From Posidonia oceanica (lineage: Eukaryota; Streptophyta; Magnoliopsida; Alismatales; Posidoniaceae): a stretch of 64,000 nt of DNA. The notes under the pieces were generated by a model, which searched no databases, was not told the origin of the DNA, and saw only the letters and a list, made by a program, of their open reading frames with translations. Shown piece by piece: positions 57,580 to 64,000 of this stretch. Both the position numbers and the translations under genes were made by a program. Location: positions 153,151,501-153,215,500 of the forward strand of contig JAZBRS010000026.1 in assembly GCA_037176725.1 (NCBI GenBank). The letters are read 5' to 3'. The stretch's first letter is position 1; every line of letters begins with the position of its first letter.

Positions 57580-58079
57580 GAGGAGCCCGAGAATTCTGAA
57601 GAACCCAATAAACATGTTGAGCCCTCTAATGAGTCACCTATTGAGCCTATCCAAAAACCCATTGCTCCATTTCCTAATAGGCTCAAAAACAAAAAGGAAT
57701 CTGTACAAATGGAAAAGATATTAGAGGTGTTTAGGCAAGTTAAGGTAAATATTCCTCTCTTAGATGCAATCCAACAGGTCCCTACATATGCCAAATACCT
57801 TAAGGACTTGTGCACTCGAAAGAGAACCACGAATGTGCCTAAGAAAGCTTTTCTAGCAGCCAATGTTAGCTCTATTCTAACAAATCAATTACCTATGAAA
57901 TATAAGGACCCTAGAAGTCCCACAATCTCGTGTACAATAGGTAACACTAAAATTAATAAGGCTTTACTAGATCTAGGAGCTAGTGTCAATCTATTGCCGT
58001 ACTCGGTGTATGAGTAATTAGGGCTAGGCGAATTGAAACCAACTAGGGTAACATTACAATTAGCTAATGATCAATCAAG
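57580..58079 (+). pseudogene. Athila gag C-terminus / aspartic protease fragment
   Basis: The reading frame is open from the element E junction. It begins with a Glu/Pro/Asn-rich linker, followed by a conserved block (KKAFLAAN) and the retropepsin active-site strand ALLDLGASVNLLPYSVYE. The usual active site of Athila proteases is D-L-G-A-S, so the catalytic Asp is kept. A TAA stop at about 58015 follows YSVYE, where the family normally has Gln, consistent with CAA to TAA. The flap region continues until about 58080, where a one-base frameshift moves the rest into another frame. The N-terminal gag part is missing because of the insertion. Confidence 0.85.
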
Positions 58080-60656
58080 ATGCCTAGAGGAATTGTTGAA
58101 GATGTTCTTATCAAGGTTGATGACTTTCTATATCCTGTAGATTTTGTGATCTTAGAAACCCAACCCTTGACCAACCTTAAAGGCCAAATTCCAGTTTTCC
58201 TAGGTCGACCCTTCCTAGCTACAACCAATGCTTTAATCAACTGTCGAAATGTTTCAATGAGATTAAATTATGGAGATTTAATAGTCACACTTAACATTTT
58301 TAATTTTGATAAGCAGTTAATCAATGAACCAGATGAGACATTTGAGGTTAACATGATTGGAGATTTCTCAGAAGAAGAAGACCTAATAGAGGATAAAATT
58401 GAATTTGATCTAGGCTACTTTGACCAAAGTTTTGAGGAGATTTTCGAAGATGAATTAATGTTTGTTGAAGAAGCCAATGAGTTAACCCAATCTAGGACCC
58501 ATAAGTCCAACAATTGGTATAACCCTCTTCTAGAGCCTATCATATCTGAGCCCAGACCAAGCCCTAAGCCATCCATTGAGGAACCACCTACACTAGAGTT
58601 TAAACCTTTCCCTGAACATCTCAAGTATGCCTATTTAGGGAAAGATTAGATCCTTCCTGTAATCATCGCAGCCGACTTGACTCAAAATCAAGAAGAGGCT
58701 TTGTTAACCGTCCTTAGTGAGAATAAGGAAGCCATAGGATGGACCATGGCTGATATCAAGGGGATTAGTCCAACAATTGTGCAACATCGGATTCACTTGA
58801 TAGAGGAAGCCCACCCAGCTAGAGATCCATAAAGGCGGTTGAACCCTATAATGAAAGAAGTGGTAAGAAAAGACATACTGAAATGTCTTGATAATGGGAT
58901 CATTTATCCCATCTCAGATAGCTCATGGGTAAGTCCAGTCCAAGTAGTTCCAAAGAAATATGGAATTACTGCAATTCAGAATTATAACAATGAGCTTGTC
59001 CCTACTCGCATCCAAATAGAATGGCAAGTATGTATAGACTATAGGAAGCTAAATGCGGCAACCAGGAAAGACCATTTTCTGTTGCCATTCATTGACCAGA
59101 TGTTGGAACGATTAGTCGGACATGAGTATTATTGTTTTCTTGATGGATATTCTAGTTATAACCAAATTCCTATTGCTCCTGAGGATCAAGAGAAGACCAC
59201 ATTCACCTGCCCTTCTGGAACCTTTGCCTATCGTCGCATGCCCTTTGGGCTATGCAATGCTCTAGCCACTTTCCAAAGATGCATGGTGAGCATCTTCTCT
59301 GACATGGTGGAAAGATTTTTAGAAATCTTCATGGATGACTTTTCCATTTTTGGGTCCACATTTTCTGAATGCCTCCATCATCTTGAGTTGGTATTGAAAA
59401 GATGCACAGAAAAGAATTTGACACTTAATTGGGAAAAATGTCACTTCATGGTCCAACAAGGCATTGTTTTGGGCCATATCATCTCAAAAAAAGGCATCAA
59501 AGTGGACCAAGCAAAAGTAGACCTTATTGCAAATCTTCCTCCACCAACAAATGTCAAGAATATTAGGGCCTTCTTAGGACATGCAGGATTTTATAAAAGA
59601 TTTATTAAGGAGTTTAGCAAGGTTGCCAGACCCTTAACTAATCTATTATCTAAGGATGTCCCTTTTGACTTCTCCCATGAGTGCCTTAAGACATTTGAAC
59701 GTCTCAAGAAGGAGTTGACTTCCGCTCCTATCATTCACCCACCTGATTGGACCCAACCTTTCGAGCTCATGTGCGATGCATTTGATTATGCAATCAGTGC
59801 GGTGTTAGGTCAAAGGATTGACAAGTTGCCTAATGTGATCTACTATGCTAGTAGAACATTGAATGATGCGCAATTAAATTATTCTACCACTAAGAAGGAA
59901 TTCTTAGCCATGGTATTTGCTTTAGAGAAATTTCGGTCCTACTTAATTGTGTCCCACATCATCATCTATACTGACCACGCAGCATTAAAACACTTATTAG
60001 CCAAAAAAGATGCCAAAGCTCGATTAATTAGGTGGATCCTTCTACTTCAAGAATTTGATCTTGAAATTACGGACAAAAAGGGTTGTGGGAATGTAGTAGC
60101 TGATCATTTGTCCCGCTTGAATTTTGAACCATCCAAAGACCCTCTAGTTAATGATAGTTTCCCTGATGAGCAATTATTGGCAATTTCTTCTGAACCTTGG
60201 TTTGCAAACATAGTCAATTACTTAGTAACTGGTATCACTCCCACAGACTGGTCCAAACAAGATAAGCATAAATTCATGTCCCAAGTAAAATTCTTTTACT
60301 GGGACGATCCTTATATCTTTAAGTATTGTCCTGACCAAATTGTTAGGAGATGCATACCAGACCAAGAGGTTAGGAGTGTGCTGTCTTTTTGCCATGATCA
60401 GGCCTGTGGAGGACATTTTGAGTCCAAGAAAACAACTACCAAGGTACTTCAATGTGGATTTTACTGGCCCACTTTGTTTAAAGATGCGTATGAATATTGT
60501 AAGAGTTGTAATAGGTGTCAACAGTTGGGTAAGATCACAAGAAGGAATATGATGCCATTACAATCCATATTGGAAGTGGAGATTTTTTATGTGTGGGGGA
60601 TTGATTTTATGGGCCCATTTCCCAATTCTCATGGCTATATGTGTCCAAATGGATAG
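58080..60656 (+). pseudogene. Athila pol: protease tail, reverse transcriptase, RNase H, integrase N-terminus
   Basis: One frame carries the protease C-terminal half (FLGRPFLATT near 58195-58225), an acidic linker, then RT. RT motifs are [55 protein letters not shown] and the active site FMDD (about 59330). RNase H follows ([50 protein letters not shown]), then the integrase zinc-binding region ([19 protein letters not shown]) and the first catalytic Asp in [10 protein letters not shown]. Stops interrupt the frame at about 58647 (TAG) and 58830 (TAA in DPxRRLNP, where Gln is expected). At about 60635-60640 roughly ten codons are missing and the frame shifts into the next segment. Domain order and motifs make the assignment firm; it is not functional. 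Confidence 0.93.
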
Positions 60657-61468
60657 AGGCTATACCATGTAAATCGAATGACAACAAGGTGGTCATTGAA
60701 TTTCTAAAATCACATATTTTTTCTAGGTTTGGTATGCCACGAGCCATCATTAGTGATAGGGGCACACATTTTTGTAACCGATTATTTGAAGCCTTGATGA
60801 AAAAGTTTTCTATCACCCACAAGCTTGCCACTCCATATCATCCTCAAACAAGTGGCCAAGTGGAGGTATCTAATAGGCAAATCAAGCAAATTTTGGAGAA
60901 AATTGTTAAGCCAAATAGAAAAAATTGGTCTAAGAAATTAAATGATGCATTATGGGCCCATTGGACCGCATTTAAGACCAATTTAGGAATGTCTCCATAT
61001 CGGCTTGTATTTGGAAAAGCTTGCCACTTACCAGTAGAATTAGAACATAGAGCATTATGGGCCATTAAACAATTGAACTTAGATTTAGCTATAGTTGGAG
61101 TCAAAAGGAAATGGCAACTGAATGAGTTGGAAGAGTTAAGAAATGAAGCATATGATAGCTCTAAGATTTACAAGGAGAAGACCATGATTTTTCATGATAA
61201 AGCGATTCTTAGAAAATCATTCTCCATTGGTCAAAAGGTCCTCCTATATAACTCTAGATTCCATTTATTTCCAGGAAAATTAAGGTCCAAGTGGACTGGA
61301 CCCTATGTGGTAAAAGTTGTGTATCCTCATGGAGCTGTAGAAATTGAAAATCCTAAGAACGGTGAAATTTTCAAAGTCAATGGTCAACGTTTAAAACTGT
61401 TCTTGGAATTACCCACTAAAAAGGAAGGTGAGGGCATGGTTCTTCATAACCCTCAATATCTTGAGTAA
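60641..61468 (+). pseudogene. Athila integrase catalytic core and C-terminus
   Basis: This segment continues the integrase in a new frame. It starts at [14 protein letters not shown], just after the place where the family has a strand of about ten residues that is missing here. It keeps the second catalytic Asp in [12 protein letters not shown] and the Glu in [15 protein letters not shown], followed by [19 protein letters not shown] and a C-terminal GPY/F-like module ([14 protein letters not shown]). The end at 61468 (NPQYLE, then TAA) is probably the genuine pol end. The catalytic triad is therefore present across two frames, but no intact integrase can be made. The start given is the first Met in the frame and is not a biological start. 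Confidence 0.92.
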
Positions 61469-62082
61469 GTTATGGAAAAACGTTGTAAATATGTATATAG
61501 TTGAGTCTCTTATGTCTATGTATATAAATTTGACTTATTCCTCCTCTTTTAAAAAAAAAAAAAAAAAAGGGATAAATAAAATATAAGAATCTAGGAGCTA
61601 TTTGTAATAAGTGTAGGGTGAAAGTGATAATTTTTCACTTTTAATATAAAAACCCAAAAATCCCCCATTCTAACCCTAAAATCGTATTCTTTTCTTCTCC
61701 TATGCCTTCTCTTTCCCCTGTCGCGATAGAACCCATCGCCGGAGGACAGTCGTCACCAAAAGGATGCTTACCAGGTGCTGGTAGCCACAACGGACGCTCA
61801 CCAGGCGCCCTACAGTGGTGATCCCAACTTCCGGTCCTCCGCAGCCGAAGATCTCTGAGGTTTCTACGTTTTTTCAGCCTCAGTCGTGGTGTCCTTGTTT
61901 TGTTGACGCCTATTAGGCACTGGAATCACCGCCGAATGCCTCCCAGGTGCCCGATCTGAGGCAGAAATTCTCCATCAGTAATCATCGCCCCTATTTTGGG
62001 GAAGTAAGTAGATTTCGATTGTTAATTTATACTGTTTTTGTGAAAAAAAATTATTTATCATATTTTGTGATTAATTAGCAAA
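61469..62082 (+). other. Spacer between Athila pol and 3' ORF
   Basis: Noncoding stretch with a run of about 20 A at 61550-61569, then an AT-rich segment and a block with CCTATGCC and CACCAGGCGCC-like repeats (about 61700-61830). In this lineage the region downstream of pol supplies the leader of a spliced 3' ORF. I see no convincing gene in it. Confidence 0.5.
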
Positions 62083-63036
62083 AATGGGTGATAATGATAG
62101 GAGAGGAGTGTTCCCGGAGAAAATTTTTTATGAAATATTTGGAGCTTATGGTAGTTTCTTATGGAACAAATTTTAATTAGAGGCTATCACTATTTGTTGC
62201 ATGCCACAAATAATCATTACTGGGTACCCCACTTAGTAGAAGAATTCTATAATTGTTTTGACTGGAATCATGTTGATCTAGATAGAGGGGTAATTTACTT
62301 GGTGTGGTGTGGACTCAATATTGAAGTAACCCTGGAATTAATTTCCCAAGTCACGGGAATCCCCTTATCTCCTGTAAATTTACCCACCAATGATTTAGGA
62401 CACTATTTGTCACACATGGGGCCTAACTTTGCTCTAGCTTCAGATGGGGGAATTAGAGGAACTACTATGTATGAGAATGTGTACACAACATGTAGGTGGG
62501 TCCAAAACAATATCATGAGGGGTTCCTACATTTCATCATTTTATATTCCTACACTCCATGTTGTTTATATGATGATGATTAGGGATTCTAGGATTTACCT
62601 CTGTCGTAAACTTTTTGATTCAATTACTCAGGTAAAGAGAACTAGAAGAAAGTCAACTCTGTCCTTACCTATTCTAATCATTGATATTGTTAAGACCTTT
62701 TTGACACCTGAGCAATTTGCATTTGAATCCCAAGAACGATGACAAATGGCAATAGTGGAAACTATGTCTAACTCCTATAGGTTGACTATTCGTACACCAT
62801 GAGGGCCTCATATGCTTCAGGAACACATTATTAGAGCTGAGTCACCCAAGGGTGAGAATGAGGAGAGAGACACTTTTTGGACTGATGACCCTCCATTTGA
62901 TTCTCAGAGTGATTTCAACCACCATGTTTGGGAGGGAATGCAAAGAATACATAGGGAAGTAAGGAGGACAAGAGCTGAGTTAGAGGAATTGAGAAGGTCT
63001 AACTCTTGTAGACCAACGGGAAGAAGAAGAATGTGA
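62083..63036 (+). pseudogene. Athila 3' ORF (putative plant transposon protein, sometimes called env-like)
   Basis: A coding stretch starts at about 62083 (MGDNDRRGVFPEK) and shifts frame near 62150. From 62161 it runs open to 62742 and after two stops continues in the same frame to 63036. The centre (YWVPHLVEEFYNCFDWNH, then LISQVTGIPLSP) resembles the plant transposon protein domain found in the 3' ORF of Athila elements; this is family knowledge and was not searched. The end is Arg/Glu-rich and predicted helical. I see no signal peptide and no clear transmembrane segment, so a true envelope role is not supported. Stops at about 62740 and 62800 make it a pseudogene. Confidence 0.72.
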
Positions 63037-64000
63037 GCTATCTAGGATATTGAACTTAGGGTGTAAATATGTATAAATTGTACATAACTTTCCTTTTCTT
63101 AGCAATAGAAGCACGCCATGCCGAATCAGGTATCATTGTTCTAATTTTAATTGTATTTCATTGATCATATCAATTATTGTATACATTGAGGACAATGCAT
63201 GGTTTAGGTGTGGGGGGAGTCTTCTTTGTATCTTTTCATTTTCTTTAGTCAGAATCTTCTGTGTGCCTTTTCTTTTCTTTTTTTTTAAGAAAAAAAAAAA
63301 TTTCTTAGACTTGATTTTTGGAGTCTTCTTTGTGTCTTTTCAGTTTCTTTAGTTAGAATCTTATGTGTGTCTTTTCTTTTTTCTTTTTTTTTTAAGAAAA
63401 AAAAAGTTTTCTTAGACTTGATTTTTGGAAAAAATTAGGAACTATCCACATTAGTCTAATCAATTAGGAGTGAATTAGTAACCTAGTGTTTGAAGTTCAA
63501 AGGTAAGACTGAGTAATGGGGAACCTTATGATTTAAAGAGTAGAGACAAAATCTGAAAAATAATATCATCTAAAATATTCATAACTTATATGTACCTTAT
63601 ACTGCACTGTCACTCTAGGCCTCAGCTATGGGGAATAAAGGAAGATCTGAAACACCTTAGCAATTAAAAAAATAATAATAAATAAATAAAATTAGAAATA
63701 TCTAATAATCACTGAGTAACTGGATATCGTGCCTCAGTAAGCATTGGTATTCACGTAAGAAGGTGATTAGAGGATAAAAAAAAAAAAGTCTTGTCTTTGA
63801 GGCCTTAGCTACTCGAGTGATTAAGTCCTTAGGGATGTCTTCACATCTAGTGACCTAAAACCATCTGGTTTGAGATCCACTAACCTAAAGCTCGCTAAAT
63901 GGGTAGCTAAGAATAAAGTCTAAAAAAGCAAGACACAAATCAATAAAATAAAATTGCTAAGGTGATAAGATTGGATTTGAAAACCCATGCTAAAGTCAAT
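63037..64000 (+). other. Athila 3' noncoding region with a 107-bp tandem duplication
   Basis: AT-rich DNA. At 63186-63220 a block reading GAGGACAATGCATGG then TTTAGGTGTGGGGGGAG is typical of the region after the Athila 3' ORF. About 63218-63430 contains two copies of a roughly 107-bp unit: the phrase CTTAGACTTGATTTTTGG recurs at 63304 and 63411. Each unit holds a T-run/A-run inverted repeat (TTTTTTTTAAGAAAAAAAA). The remainder to the window end has short A-runs and no recognisable gene or LTR terminus. Confidence 0.6.

Larger units (their letters stand above)
57580..64000 (+). mobile_element. Athila-lineage Ty3/gypsy element, right-hand part
   Basis: Sequence to the right of 57579 is a plus-strand Ty3/gypsy polyprotein of the Athila lineage, followed by the extra 3' ORF typical of that lineage and AT-rich 3' noncoding DNA. 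Order seen: gag C-terminus/protease, RT with FMDD, RNase H, integrase, 3' ORF. The gag start, 5' LTR and PBS are absent because Tat-like element E is inserted at 57579/57580; they should lie left of the window. No 3' LTR end is recognisable before 64000. This is the oldest layer of the nest, since everything to the left sits inside it. The element is dead: it has several in-frame stops, two frameshifts and a deletion in integrase. Confidence 0.93.

Noticed and set aside
62161..63036. Retroviral envelope protein
   Set aside because: No signal peptide, cleavage site or membrane anchor can be seen; the sequence fits the plant transposon protein domain better.

Overview
The window looks like repeat-rich intergenic DNA of a flowering plant with a large genome. 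I see no ordinary host gene, no tRNA or rRNA gene and no CRISPR array. The plant assignment rests on an Athila-type Ty3/gypsy polyprotein, several Tat/Ogre-type Ty3/gypsy elements (tRNA-Arg primer binding site, dual RNase H, C-x2-H-x4-H-x4-C Gag finger) and CCCTAAA telomere-like motifs. The species cannot be told from the sequence.

Almost all 64 kb can be read as one nest of LTR retrotransposons. The oldest layer is an Athila element on the + strand (57580-64000), cut within its gag/pro coding region by Tat-like element E (- strand, 45071-57579, left part outside the window). E's 5' LTR holds a solo LTR, S2 (+, 51447-56944, TSD GGTAG). E's interior holds element D (-, 32492-45070). D's 3' LTR holds element B (-, 5' LTR in two pieces, 1334-2927 and 31571-32491; interior runs off the left edge). 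B's 5' LTR holds element A (-, 2928-31565), the only element with both ends in view. A holds solo LTR S1 (+, 17893-24241, TSD CTCCC) inserted exactly between its gag and protease codons.

Element A is an autonomous-type Tat element, now dead. On the - strand it runs: 5' LTR, PBS, leader, gag, [S1], protease with G-patch-like motif, low-complexity linker, RT, RNase H, second (archaeal-type) RNase H, integrase, a separate 3' ORF resembling a plant mobile/DUF7745-type domain, a 3' UTR filled with hairpin repeats, PPT and 3' LTR. D and E carry gag but no pol; both have a GTAAGT splice-donor-like site at the end of gag and share the region after it. They look like gag-only non-autonomous relatives that would need an A-like partner.

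The most unusual content is structural. The LTRs of A, B and D carry recurring double-hairpin modules (arms GTTGGACGC / GCGTCCAAC) whose centres are 220-242 bp apart while the spacers look unrelated. A's 3' UTR holds an array of about 26 hairpins whose arms differ between copies but still pair. D's 3' UTR has an exact 47-bp minisatellite. All LTRs carry a copy of the tRNA-Arg PBS core about 110-175 bp inside their 3' end. All coding regions are broken by stops or frameshifts, many of the stops fitting C-to-T decay.
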